Below are positions 36,180 through 44,895 of a stretch of 64,000 bases of DNA, in pieces. The stretch spans positions 1 through 64,000 of the forward strand of contig JAWLEN010000003.1 of the NCBI GenBank assembly GCA_041686095.1, in the 5' to 3' direction. The DNA is from WJMT01 sp041686095. GTDB lineage: Bacteria > Acidobacteriota > Aminicenantia > Aminicenantales > Aminicenantaceae. The notes beneath the pieces are model-generated. The model saw only the letters and a program-made list of their open reading frames with translations. It was not told where the DNA came from and searched no databases. A program made the translations under genes and the position numbers. Each line of letters begins with the position of its first letter. The stretch's first letter is position 1.

Positions 36180-37484
36180 ATGAAAATAGGTGTTATTGGA
36201 ACCGGTTATGTTGGTTTGGTCACAGCCGTGGGTCTTGCTGATTTAGGCCATCATGTCATTGGAACGGACAAGGTTACAGAAAAGATTGAAAAAGCATCTC
36301 AAGGAATTGTTCCGATTTATGAGCCGGGTCTTGAAGAATTATTAAAGAAAAATCTTAACGAAGGAAACCTAAGTTTTAATTCTGACCTTGAGGAAACCAT
36401 AAAGTCCTCGGATGTGCTTTTTGTGTGTGTGAACACGCCCCAGAGAAAAGACGGAAGTGCGGATATGACATATGTGGAGGGAGTTTCGCGTTGTATTGCA
36501 GAAAACCTAAATGGATATAAGCTGGTGGTAGAAAAAAGCACTGTTCCAGTCAGAACTTCTTCCTGGATAAAACGCACTATAAGTCTTTACAAGAACGGTG
36601 AATATTCCTTTGATGTGGCTTCCAATCCTGAGTTTTTAAGGGAGGGTTCTGCGGTCTCGGATTTTCTCAATCCTGACCGTATTGTCTTAGGAGTGGAATC
36701 TGAGAAAGCAAAGAATATCCTGTTGAAAATTTATGAAAAGTATAAGGACAAGATTCATATCACAAATATTGACACAGCTGAGCTTATAAAGCACGCCTCC
36801 AATTCTTTTCTTGCCATGAAGATATCTTTTATAAATCTTATTTCTGACTTATGCGAAAAAACAGATGCGGACGTAGAGCTTGTGGCTAAGGGGATGGGAC
36901 TGGATTCTCGAATAGGGAAACAATTCTTAAGGGCTGGCTTGGGATATGGCGGCTCCTGTTTTCCTAAAGATGTTAGAGCCCTGGTCAAAATAGGAGAGGA
37001 CCTGGGAATTGACATGAGAATGCTGAAAGAGGTTGACCGGATCAATACAGCAAGAATAGATATGTTCATCAATAAATTAAAAGATGCTTTATGGATATTA
37101 AAAAACAAAAAATTAGCTGTTCTTGGTTTGGCGTTTAAACCGAGGACAGACGATATACGAAACGCTCCTAGTGTTGATATCATAAAAAGACTTTTAGAGG
37201 AAGGAGCCAATCTTTCTTTGTATGACCCAGAAGCAGCTGAAAAAGTAAAAAAGATATTTCCAGAGAAGGAACCTAATGTTCAGTATGCTGAATCTGCTTA
37301 TGGAGCTTTAAAGGGTGCCAATGCCGCCCTATTTATCACTGAGTGGGACGAATTTTCAAGATTGGATCTGGATAAGGTCAAGAAATCAATGGCGAATCCC
37401 ATTATTATAGACGGCCGTAATATATTTGATCCTGGGGAAGTGAGAGCCAGGGGTTTTGAGTATTACTCTATCGGAAGAAAATAA
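36180..37484 (+). CDS. ugd: UDP-glucose 6-dehydrogenase
   Basis: Oxidises UDP-glucose to UDP-glucuronate with two NAD+, feeding capsule, exopolysaccharide or LPS sugars. NAD-binding GTGYVGLVTA (7-16), the lysine in ELIKHASNSF (Lys204) and the catalytic Cys260 in GYGGSCFPKD are all present. Length (434 aa) matches the family. It follows the small RHH-like gene by 42 bases on the same strand; AAGGGAA forms a modest ribosome binding site. GDP-mannose dehydrogenase is a related alternative, but the UDP-glucose type fits the motifs better. Confidence 0.94.
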   Translation: MKIGVIGTGYVGLVTAVGLADLGHHVIGTDKVTEKIEKASQGIVPIYEPGLEELLKKNLNEGNLSFNSDLEETIKSSDVLFVCVNTPQRKDGSADMTYVEGVSRCIAENLNGYKLVVEKSTVPVRTSSWIKRTISLYKNGEYSFDVASNPEFLREGSAVSDFLNPDRIVLGVESEKAKNILLKIYEKYKDKIHITNIDTAELIKHASNSFLAMKISFINLISDLCEKTDADVELVAKGMGLDSRIGKQFLRAGLGYGGSCFPKDVRALVKIGEDLGIDMRMLKEVDRINTARIDMFINKLKDALWILKNKKLAVLGLAFKPRTDDIRNAPSVDIIKRLLEEGANLSLYDPEAAEKVKKIFPEKEPNVQYAESAYGALKGANAALFITEWDEFSRLDLDKVKKSMANPIIIDGRNIFDPGEVRARGFEYYSIGRK

Positions 37485-37490
37485 TTCATA

Positions 37491-37775
37491 ATTCATAAAA
37501 TCTGTATGCATTTCCAATAACACTTATAGGGGAAAGGGCACAGGATTCGTCACCCGCTCGATTCCCCGGCGTGGAATCTCACTCCCATTCGGTCTTCGCT
37601 CTCCTCTAAAGAGGAGCCATGCCCGCTCAGCCCTCATAGGGGATTCCTCACCCCATGCCCTTCTCCCCTCTGAAGCAATACCGATTCGCAGACAATCTAG
37701 CTTAGATATTCAGTACGTTGACAACGCACGCTTCTAAAATTTCAGATGTGGCTGCAGCCATAACCGAAATTTTAT
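37491..37775. repeat. Composite repeat: group A end, group B element (B1), short group C end
   Basis: Fills the gap between ugd and hypE. It starts with ATTCATAAAA (37491-37500). The group B element spans 37528-37669 with terminal arms AGGGGAAAGGGCA and TGCCCTTCTCCCCT and an internal CTCTAAAGAG hairpin. A linker with AATCTAG and GATATTC is shared with the copy at 47.9 kb. It ends in a short group C pair, AAATTTCAGATGTGGCTGCAGC ... CCGAAATTTT, lacking the usual 150-base interior. Confidence 0.75.
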
Positions 37776-37776
37776 T

Positions 37777-38766
37777 TTAGCAGATTCTGGGAAGCAACTC
37801 TGACGTCAATGGCTCCAGGAGCCTTAATCCTCCTGAGATTGTTGAGAGCAGAAGTTCTCCGGGTTTGCCTTTTTTATCATCGATCTTTCCAATGATCTCA
37901 GCTTTTTTTCCTTTTTTATTATTCCTTATTTCACTCAAGACCGCCTCTGCTTTTTCTTCAACCACAACCAGCAAAGCTCTTCCTTCGCATGCCAAATACA
38001 AAGGATCGATACCTAAGAGTTCACTAGCTGCTTGAACAGGGGAAGAAAGGGGTATTTTATCTTCTTTAATGATGATGGAATAAGGTAGTTTATCGGAAAG
38101 CTCGGTGAGCACTGTGGCCAGTCCGCCTCTGGTGACATCGCGCATCCATAAAGGGCCTTTTTTCCATAAGGGGAGGAGAAAATTTAAAGGAGCGCAGTCA
38201 CTCTGCGCCTTTGTTTCTATTCCAAACTCTTCTCTTGCCAGCATAATAGCCAGGCTGTGTTCTCCAAGAGTCCCTGTAGCGATGATTTTATCTCCGGGCC
38301 TGATTTTTTGAGGGGATGGCCTGGCAATCACAGTTCCCACCCCTGCGGTGTTGATAAAGATTTTATCACCCTGTCCCTGTTTCACGACTTTTGTGTCTCC
38401 CGTGGCTATAAGGACTTCTGCCTCCTCAGCCGCATTTCTGACGGATTTGAGTATTTTTTTTATGGAATCCAATTCAAGTCCTTCTTCTATAATTAAAGAA
38501 AGAGAAAGGAATTCAGGTTTAACTCCAGAGACAACCAAATCATTAACTGTTCCGTTTACACTCAAAGATCCAATATCACCACCAGGGAAGAAAATGGGGT
38601 CGACCACATAACTATCTGTAGTAAAACCTAGGTTTTTAGGAAGAAGAGCTGAATCAGCCAGCTCATTCAGAAAAGGATTGCTGAATGTATTGACAATATG
38701 CTCATCTATGAAATCGCGCATCAGTTTTCCGCCGCTTCCCATTTCCAGACTAATCTTTTTCATCAT
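37777..38766 (-). CDS. hypE: Hydrogenase maturation factor HypE
   Basis: Dehydrates the carbamoyl group on its own C-terminal cysteine to a thiocyanate, the source of the cyanide ligands of NiFe hydrogenase. The C-terminus is PRIC (Cys329 last), the hallmark of the family. An N-terminal GSGGKLM motif and AIR-synthase fold with ATP-binding DVTRGGLATVL are visible. AAGGAGG lies right before the ATG. It is the third gene of hypC-hypD-hypE, 12 bases after hypD. The 3' end abuts the composite repeat at 37.5-37.8 kb. Confidence 0.95.
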   Translation of the reverse strand: MMKKISLEMGSGGKLMRDFIDEHIVNTFSNPFLNELADSALLPKNLGFTTDSYVVDPIFFPGGDIGSLSVNGTVNDLVVSGVKPEFLSLSLIIEEGLELDSIKKILKSVRNAAEEAEVLIATGDTKVVKQGQGDKIFINTAGVGTVIARPSPQKIRPGDKIIATGTLGEHSLAIMLAREEFGIETKAQSDCAPLNFLLPLWKKGPLWMRDVTRGGLATVLTELSDKLPYSIIIKEDKIPLSSPVQAASELLGIDPLYLACEGRALLVVVEEKAEAVLSEIRNNKKGKKAEIIGKIDDKKGKPGELLLSTISGGLRLLEPLTSELLPRIC

Positions 38767-38778
38767 GGCCTCCTTTAT

Positions 38779-39885
38779 TCAATCCCTATCTCTATCTCCA
38801 TACTTAAAATAAGCCAGGCAAGCTCCTTCATAAGACACCATGCATGGACCCTGGGGGGAATCGGGTGTGCACTGATTTGAATAAAGGGGACATTCAGGAG
38901 GGGATATGATTCCTTGAAGAACATCTCCGCACCGACATCCAGGGAGGTCTTGGCTTTTTGCTTTAATATTGAGCTTGTATTTGAGTTCAGCATCAAAAGA
39001 TTTGTATTCATGTTTAAGCTTTAACCCACTGTTTGGAATCAGCCCGAGTCCACGCCAATGGCTGTGCTTTTTTTGGAACATCTCCTCCATAACTTTGACA
39101 GCAGCTGGGTTTCCGTTTGGTTTAACCACTCGAGTGTATGTGTTATCTACTTTTGGTTTTGAGTTTATTATCTGGTTTTGAATAGAAGAAATAGACATGA
39201 GGATATCTCCAGGCTCAAATCCTGTGATAGCGCCTGGAATCAAATATTTTTCTGGAATGAAATGATAGGGATAAGCGCCGATAATGGCACTCACATGTCC
39301 CGGATAGAGAAATCCCTGGATCTGATTCTCTTTAGATTCCACGATGGCTTTAAGGGGAGGAGGGATCAGCCATAGAGCTGAAAGAAGAGAGAAATTTTTT
39401 AGATTGTTTTGCACAGCATATTTGAGAGTGACTGCAATCGCAGGAATAGTGGTTTCAAATCCCACTCCAAAAAACACCACATCTTTATCTGGATTATTTT
39501 TAGCTGTGTTTAGACTTTCAAAAGGGGAATAAACGATTTTAACCTGGGAGCCTTTTTTAGGTACTGTGGTTTGAATAGAGCCTTTTCTCGTAGGGACCCG
39601 GGTCATATCTCCAAAAGTGGTCAATATGAAGTTTTTATTTTCTGTAACCAGCTTAATAGCAGCCTCATGTATTTCGTTGGGAGTGATACAGACCGGACAT
39701 CCCGGGCCAGACAGCATTTCGATTCCTGCTTGACTGAGCATATTTCTGAGACCATAGCGGTGGATCACCATAGTATGAGTTCCGCAGACTTCCATTATTT
39801 TTAAAGGGTAAGGGAGGGAAGGGGATTTTTTTTTGATCTCAGCCAGAAGCCCTTGGATGACGTTTTTATTACGCAATTCTCTCAT
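38779..39885 (-). CDS. hypD: Hydrogenase maturation factor HypD
   Basis: Iron-sulfur scaffold that, with HypC, assembles the Fe(CN)2CO unit of NiFe hydrogenase. Family motifs are MEVCGTHT (31-38), GPGCPVC (70-76) and the C-terminal cysteines of the 4Fe-4S site (CRCGDVLQG and later CPLYSNQC, GPCMVSYEGAC). Length 368 aa is standard. Start codon lies 31 bases after hypC; the ribosome binding site is weak. Confidence 0.95.
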   Translation of the reverse strand: MRELRNKNVIQGLLAEIKKKSPSLPYPLKIMEVCGTHTMVIHRYGLRNMLSQAGIEMLSGPGCPVCITPNEIHEAAIKLVTENKNFILTTFGDMTRVPTRKGSIQTTVPKKGSQVKIVYSPFESLNTAKNNPDKDVVFFGVGFETTIPAIAVTLKYAVQNNLKNFSLLSALWLIPPPLKAIVESKENQIQGFLYPGHVSAIIGAYPYHFIPEKYLIPGAITGFEPGDILMSISSIQNQIINSKPKVDNTYTRVVKPNGNPAAVKVMEEMFQKKHSHWRGLGLIPNSGLKLKHEYKSFDAELKYKLNIKAKSQDLPGCRCGDVLQGIISPPECPLYSNQCTPDSPQGPCMVSYEGACLAYFKYGDRDRD

Positions 39886-39916
39886 AATTGACTCAAATCA
39901 AGCTCCTGGTTTGGAA

Positions 39917-40159
39917 TTATTTTTCGTCTCTAATGTTTTCTGTGAATTTTGAGTATTCTCGGATAAGTTCTAATGTTTCTTGGGCCTCTTGTTCATTGAG
40001 TCTGGAAATGGCAAATCCGGCATGAACGATCACCCAGTCCCCGGGGTTGACATCTTCTAATAAAGTAAAATTGGTGCTCACTTTGGTGCCAAGATAATCT
40101 ACCTTGCCTTGATTGTTTTCATCTATTTCAGTAACTTTAGCTGGTATTCCTAAACACAT
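39917..40159 (-). CDS. hypC: Hydrogenase maturation chaperone HypC
   Basis: 80-residue chaperone that hands the iron unit from HypD to the hydrogenase large subunit. The start at 40159 is chosen because the family N-terminus MCLGIPAKV begins there (Cys2 binds iron) and GAGGAG lies seven bases before it; a longer frame to 40261 has no such support. The sequence immediately upstream of the ribosome binding site is ATTCATAAAA, the decamer found at repeat ends. No hydrogenase subunits or hypA, hypB, hypF are in the window. Confidence 0.94.
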   Translation of the reverse strand: MCLGIPAKVTEIDENNQGKVDYLGTKVSTNFTLLEDVNPGDWVIVHAGFAISRLNEQEAQETLELIREYSKFTENIRDEK

Positions 40160-40260
40160 ATTTCTCCTCTTTTTATGAATAATACAGGCTGAACAATCTA
40201 TAACAACGATAATCAATATAAATTGACATATTATTATAGCTGAGAATGCTGTTTCCATCA

Positions 40261-40532
40261 ACCTTTGATAAAAAGGCTAGGAAGCCTTTCCAAAACCGTG
40301 ATATAGGTGAAGTATGAAGTATAATGTTTATTAAGGGGAGAGGGCAAGGGATGAGGAATCCCCTGTGAGGGCGGAGCGGGCATGGTTCCTCTTTAGAGGG
40401 GAGCGAAGCCCGAACCGGGAGAGAGATTCCACGCTGGGGAATCGAACGGGTGACGAATCCCTTGCCCTTCCCCTTATATGTCAAATAAACTTTATCGCGG
40501 TTTGGGAAATGCTTCCTAAAGGCGCCAAAGGT
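40261..40532. repeat. Large palindrome with group B core (B2) between hypC and uppS
   Basis: The group B core is 40333-40475, inverted relative to B1 and B3. Around it, GGAAGCCTTTCCAAAACCGT (from 40280) pairs with a right arm at 40493-40516 that reads TATCGCGGTTTGGGAAATGC, and ACCTTTG (40261) pairs with CAAAGGT (40526). The whole unit could form one cruciform or long hairpin of about 270 bases. It occupies most of the 411-base divergent spacer between hypC and uppS. The uppS promoter starts four bases after its end. Confidence 0.8.
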
Positions 40533-40535
40533 ATT

Positions 40536-40564
40536 TTGACAAGAGAGAAAGCAATTTCTATAAT
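40536..40564 (+). promoter_or_regulatory. Consensus sigma70 promoter of uppS, predicting a leaderless mRNA
   Basis: Perfect TTGACA (40536-40541), 17-base spacer, perfect TATAAT (40559-40564). Only six bases lie between the -10 and the ATG at 40571, so the expected +1 falls on the start codon. No Shine-Dalgarno is present. Confidence 0.8.
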
Positions 40565-40570
40565 TGTTTT

Positions 40571-41344
40571 ATGAAAGAGAATTTAAAAGAATTCATCAAA
40601 CCAGGCAGTGCAGAAGAGACCCTGGTTCATCAAATAGATTTCTCTAAATTGCCTCAACATGTAGCCGTGATCATGGACGGAAACGGGCGTTGGGCAAAGA
40701 AGAGAAATCTTCCCAGAGCGGAAGGACATAGAGCTGGATCCAAAGCAGTCAGAGAAATAGTGGAGACTTGTTCTCGAATCGGAATAAAATATCTCACCCT
40801 GTATGCCTTTTCTAAAGAAAACTGGAAAAGACCCAAAAGAGAAGTCAAAACACTTTGGGAGCTGCTGAAAGATTATCTGAAAAAAGAGTCCAATGTGCTG
40901 GTAGAAAATAAATTCAGGTTGAATGTGATTGGGCAGATGGATCAAATTCCGGAAAAAACAAAAAAGGAGCTTGAAAAGGTCATCAACATGACCAAAAAAA
41001 ATGACAGATTTATCATAAATTTAGCATTGAATTACAGCGGTCGTTCGGAAATTATTGAGGCAGTAAAAAAAATAATGGATACAGATGGAATTAGTCAAAA
41101 AGATTTAAGCGAAGATTTTTTTTCCAAATATTTATACACTTCAGGGATCCCGGATCCCGACCTGCTGATTAGGACCAGCGGCGAGCTCCGGATATCTAAT
41201 TTCCTTCTCTGGCAAATAGCTTATTCTGAAATTTGGGTGACTCCTGTTTTATGGCCTGATTTCAATAGAAAGCACATGCTGGAAGCCATAGTGGAATTCC
41301 AGGAACGAGAAAGAAGATTCGGAGATATTGAACCCAAAAGATAG
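40571..41344 (+). CDS. uppS: Undecaprenyl (isoprenyl) diphosphate synthase
   Basis: cis-Prenyltransferase that builds the C55 lipid carrier for peptidoglycan and O-antigen from FPP and IPP. The catalytic Asp36 lies in VIMDGNGRWAKKR (33-45), followed by GHRAGSKAVREIV. The C-terminal signature PDLLIRTSGELRISNFLLWQ is complete and spans about residues 196-215. Length 257 aa is typical. First gene of uppS-cdsA-dxr-rseP(-ispG). It starts from a consensus promoter with no untranslated leader. Confidence 0.96.
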   Translation: MKENLKEFIKPGSAEETLVHQIDFSKLPQHVAVIMDGNGRWAKKRNLPRAEGHRAGSKAVREIVETCSRIGIKYLTLYAFSKENWKRPKREVKTLWELLKDYLKKESNVLVENKFRLNVIGQMDQIPEKTKKELEKVINMTKKNDRFIINLALNYSGRSEIIEAVKKIMDTDGISQKDLSEDFFSKYLYTSGIPDPDLLIRTSGELRISNFLLWQIAYSEIWVTPVLWPDFNRKHMLEAIVEFQERERRFGDIEPKR

Positions 41345-41421
41345 CCCCAAATCTAAATCCTTATTGATTTTTAGTATCAAGATTGTTTATAGTTGGGGAT
41401 TCAGTCAGATAGAAACTTGAA

Positions 41422-42240
41422 ATGAAAATGAATGTATTGAAAAGAACTTTAACCGCACTTGTTCTCCTGCCTCTTGTCTTTCTAATGGTCCAGTTTTCTT
41501 CAAAAATCTTCTTTTTTATTGCCATACAAATAATTGTGCTCTTGTCTCTCAATGAGTTTTATAACCTTTCTCAAAAAAAAAGAGTTTATCCCAATAAAGT
41601 GCTGGGGATATTTTTTTCTCTGCTCATTGCCATGACTTTCCTGTTAAGAGAGTTTTCCCTTAGTTTGGCTTTATTGGCCGGGCTTTTCATATTAACCATT
41701 GGATATCTGCTTTCCATAAAAACACTTGAGGAATTGATGGCTTTTCCTGCAGAGCTGTCGCTGACTTTTTTTGGTGCTTTTTATTTGAGTTTCACTCTGA
41801 ATCACATCAATCTCATCAGAGAAGAATATGGGCCTTTTTATATTTATTTTTTATTAGCGGTTATTTTCACAGGAGACACCTTTGCTTTTTTTATTGGGAA
41901 AAAATGGGGGAAACACAAAATGGCGTCATTAGCCAGTCCCAAAAAGACTTGGGAGGGGAGTGCCGCAGGTCTTATTTTTGGAACCATTACGGGCTTAGTG
42001 GCTGCCTGGGTGCTTTTTGGAAGTGATTTTTTATTATGGAAGATAATCATTATATCTATTTTGATCCAAGTGATTATTCAATTGAGTGATCCACTTGAAT
42101 CCATGTTTAAAAGAGCCGCTGGAGTGAAAGATTCTTCAAATATTTTGCCTGGTCATGGAGGGATGTTGGATCGAACAGACAGTCTGGTCCTGGCTATTCC
42201 CTTCTTTTACTACATTCTGAAATATTTGGGAATGAACTGA
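41422..42240 (+). CDS. cdsA: Phosphatidate cytidylyltransferase
   Basis: Integral membrane enzyme making CDP-diacylglycerol for phospholipid synthesis. About eight hydrophobic helices are visible. The C-terminal family signature (S-x-x-K-R-x-x-x-x-K-D-x-x-x-x-x-P-G-H-G-G-x-x-D-R-x-D) is met by the stretch from SMFKRAAGVKDSSN to LPGHGGMLDRTD (about 231-256). The N-terminus starts MKMNVLKRT; an ATG two codons later is also possible. Seventy-seven bases separate it from uppS, with a weak palindrome but no clear ribosome binding site. Confidence 0.95.
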   Translation: MKMNVLKRTLTALVLLPLVFLMVQFSSKIFFFIAIQIIVLLSLNEFYNLSQKKRVYPNKVLGIFFSLLIAMTFLLREFSLSLALLAGLFILTIGYLLSIKTLEELMAFPAELSLTFFGAFYLSFTLNHINLIREEYGPFYIYFLLAVIFTGDTFAFFIGKKWGKHKMASLASPKKTWEGSAAGLIFGTITGLVAAWVLFGSDFLLWKIIIISILIQVIIQLSDPLESMFKRAAGVKDSSNILPGHGGMLDRTDSLVLAIPFFYYILKYLGMN

Positions 42241-42259
42241 AATGGAAGAAGCATAAAAG

Positions 42260-43414
42260 ATGAGAAATGTATCTATCCTTGGATCCACAGGTTCTATAGG
42301 AAGAAATACTCTTGAAATCATATCTTATTTTAAAGATCAATTTAAAATTGTGGGGCTTTCTGCAGGAAAAAATAAGAAACTTTTGTACCAGCAAATCAAA
42401 AAATTTAAGCCTGAAATTGTTTCCCTCCGTGATAAAAAGGATGCTGATGAATTAAAAGAACAACGGCTCAATCTTCCCATTAAAATAAAATACGGTCAGG
42501 AAGGTGCTGAACATGTGGCAGGCTATAAAAAAAATGACATCATTATATCAGCTATAACAGGCATCAATGGATTAAAACCAACCATGGCCGCAGTGAAAAG
42601 CGGGAAAAGAGTGGGGCTTGCCAATAAGGAGTCCATGGTTGCTGCAGGAGCATTAATAAACAGGGAGGCATCTAAATCCGGAGCCGAAATCATACCGGTT
42701 GACAGTGAGCACAGCGGAGTTTTCCAATGTTTGAATAAGGAAAATATTCAGGAAGTGAAAAAAGTCATACTCACGGCTTCCGGAGGGCCTTTTTTTCGTT
42801 TGGATGAGAAGGATATTAAGAATCAGCCTGTTGAAAAAGCCTTGAACCACCCCAGGTGGCAAATGGGAAAGAAAATTTCCATTGACTCTGCCACCATGAT
42901 GAATAAAGGGCTGGAGCTGATTGAAGCCAAGTGGCTTTTTAACCTTCCTCCGGAAAAACTGGGCGTTTTGATACATCCCCAAAGCATTGTGCATTCATTG
43001 GTGGAAATGAGAGACGGGTCTATTTTGGCTCAGTTAAGCCCTACAGATATGAAAATTCCCATTCAATTCGCCTTGACATATCCTCATCGACAAGAGTCTG
43101 TTCTTTCTTCTTTGGATTTGAGTCAGGTGAGCTCTCTTGACTTTTATGAGGTTGATTTCAAAAAGTTTCCCTTAATCAAACTTGCTTACAAAGCTCTCAG
43201 AGAGGAACAGTATTTTTCTGTGGCTCTCAATGCATCCAATGAAGAGGCTGTTCATGCTTTTCTTGAAAAGGAAATCAACTTTTCTGATATATGGGAATTC
43301 GTTATTGAAGTAACAGAGGAAACAAAAAGAATAGAGATTAAAACCATAGATGATATATTAAAAATTGACCAGGAAGCTAGAGAAAGGACCTGGAGTAAAA
43401 TCAGACAAAGGTAA
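42260..43414 (+). CDS. dxr: 1-deoxy-D-xylulose 5-phosphate reductoisomerase
   Basis: Second step of the MEP isoprenoid pathway. NADPH-binding GSTGSIGRNTLEI (8-20), metal-site PVDSEHSGVFQ (about 147-157) and the substrate region MNKGLELIEAKWLF (about 213-226) are present. Length 384 aa is normal. Nineteen bases after cdsA and four before rseP, so clearly one operon. With ispG downstream, two MEP enzymes flank rseP, an arrangement common in many phyla. Confidence 0.96.
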   Translation: MRNVSILGSTGSIGRNTLEIISYFKDQFKIVGLSAGKNKKLLYQQIKKFKPEIVSLRDKKDADELKEQRLNLPIKIKYGQEGAEHVAGYKKNDIIISAITGINGLKPTMAAVKSGKRVGLANKESMVAAGALINREASKSGAEIIPVDSEHSGVFQCLNKENIQEVKKVILTASGGPFFRLDEKDIKNQPVEKALNHPRWQMGKKISIDSATMMNKGLELIEAKWLFNLPPEKLGVLIHPQSIVHSLVEMRDGSILAQLSPTDMKIPIQFALTYPHRQESVLSSLDLSQVSSLDFYEVDFKKFPLIKLAYKALREEQYFSVALNASNEEAVHAFLEKEINFSDIWEFVIEVTEETKRIEIKTIDDILKIDQEARERTWSKIRQR

Positions 43415-43418
43415 TAAA

Positions 43419-44762
43419 ATGGGATCAATAATCGGAACAATCGTCGCTTTTATTATAGTTTTTGGAATTCTTGTTTTTGCTCATGAATTTGGTCATTTTT
43501 TCATGGCCAAACTAGTAGGAATAAGAGTAACCGTATTTTCTTTCGGATACGGCAAGAGACTTTTTGGATTTAAAAAAGGGGATACAGATTACAGAGTCAG
43601 CCTAGTGCCAATGGGAGGATATGTTAAGTTCGCTGGAGAAGAAGCCATGGTGGAGGGACTGTCTAAACCCCAGGAACTTAAGCCCGGTGATTTTCTCAGC
43701 GCTAAAAGATGGCAGCGGTTTCTGGTTATATTGATGGGGCCTGTGATGAATATTGTCCTCGCTGTTGCTGTGATGGCTTTTATCAATATGGTGGGGACTT
43801 CTGTCCCCGTGTATCAGGACCAGGTTCCTGTTATTGGATGGATCGAGCCTGGTTCTCCGGCAGAACAAGCAGGCCTTCAACCCGGTGATCAGATATTAAG
43901 GATCAACGATAAAAAAACCGATACCTGGCAGGATGTGGAATTGGCTGTGGGAAGCAAGCCGGATAAAACCATTGATATCCAGTTCAAAAGAGATAGCCGA
44001 GTGCTTGAAGTTGATTTAAAAACAGAAAGCCGGACTCAATACAATATGGGATATGCAGGATTTTTCGGAAAAGTTTACACTCAGGTCCAGATGGTTGAGC
44101 CCGGCTCTCCGGCTGAAAAAGCAGGATTGAAACCAGGGGATGTTATTTTAGCAGTGGAACAAGAACCTATGTATTATTTTCAATTCAGTGAGGTTATTGG
44201 AAATAATGCCGGGAAGGAATTGGACTTTCTAATCCGGAGAAACGGAGAGACAAGGAATTTGAATATCACCCCGCGGGAAAAAGGAGGAAAGGGTGAGGTC
44301 GGAATCATGCTTATCCCAGAAGCCACTATTGAACAATATGGATTTTTTGCCTCTATTGCCCAAAGCGTTAACTTCAATATCGAATTGATATCCATGGTGT
44401 TCAATTTCCTCAAAGAACTCATCACCGGAGAAACTCCAGCCTCTCAGGTAGGAGGGCCTATTGATATAGCCAATTTTTCTTATGCTGCCCTGAGAGGGGG
44501 ATTTATCTCGCTTTTAAGCTGGATCGCTTTCATTAGTCTTCAATTAGGAATCATTAATCTTTTCCCCATTCCTGTGCTGGACGGAGGACAGATTCTTGTG
44601 CTTTCCTTAGAGGGATTATTCAGAAAAGAATTCAGTCCCAAAGTGAAGCAGATCATTATGCAGATCGGCTTTGCCATGTTCATCATCATTATAGTTTTTG
44701 TGATTCTTAATGATGTGGTCAAGCGTTTGCCTAATGGTTGGGAAAGTCTGATACCGTGGTGA
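43419..44762 (+). CDS. rseP: Site-2 intramembrane metalloprotease RseP
   Basis: Membrane zinc protease that cleaves anti-sigma factors or signal-peptide remnants within the bilayer. The start at 43419 is chosen for the family N-terminus (MGSIIGTIVAF) and an AAGGT ribosome binding site; a frame starting at 43365 would overlap dxr. Zinc motif HEFGH (22-26). Two PDZ domains follow in tandem (EPGSPAEQAGLQPGD and EPGSPAEKAGLKPGD), then the third zinc ligand region NLFPIPVLDGGQ and a last helix. 447 aa. The second assembly gap starts 33 bases after its stop. Confidence 0.95.
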   Translation: MGSIIGTIVAFIIVFGILVFAHEFGHFFMAKLVGIRVTVFSFGYGKRLFGFKKGDTDYRVSLVPMGGYVKFAGEEAMVEGLSKPQELKPGDFLSAKRWQRFLVILMGPVMNIVLAVAVMAFINMVGTSVPVYQDQVPVIGWIEPGSPAEQAGLQPGDQILRINDKKTDTWQDVELAVGSKPDKTIDIQFKRDSRVLEVDLKTESRTQYNMGYAGFFGKVYTQVQMVEPGSPAEKAGLKPGDVILAVEQEPMYYFQFSEVIGNNAGKELDFLIRRNGETRNLNITPREKGGKGEVGIMLIPEATIEQYGFFASIAQSVNFNIELISMVFNFLKELITGETPASQVGGPIDIANFSYAALRGGFISLLSWIAFISLQLGIINLFPIPVLDGGQILVLSLEGLFRKEFSPKVKQIIMQIGFAMFIIIIVFVILNDVVKRLPNGWESLIPW

Positions 44763-44795
44763 TATCTTGAAAACAAAAAATGATAATATATAAAA

Positions 44796-44895
44796 NNNNN
44801 NNNNNNNNNNNNNNNNNNNNNNNNNNNNNNNNNNNNNNNNNNNNNNNNNNNNNNNNNNNNNNNNNNNNNNNNNNNNNNNNNNNNNNNNNNNNNNN
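44796..44895. other. Assembly gap (100 N)
   Basis: Exactly 100 N between rseP and ispG, a placeholder length. No duplicated flank is visible here, unlike the first gap. It removes the ispG start codon. Confidence 0.98.
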
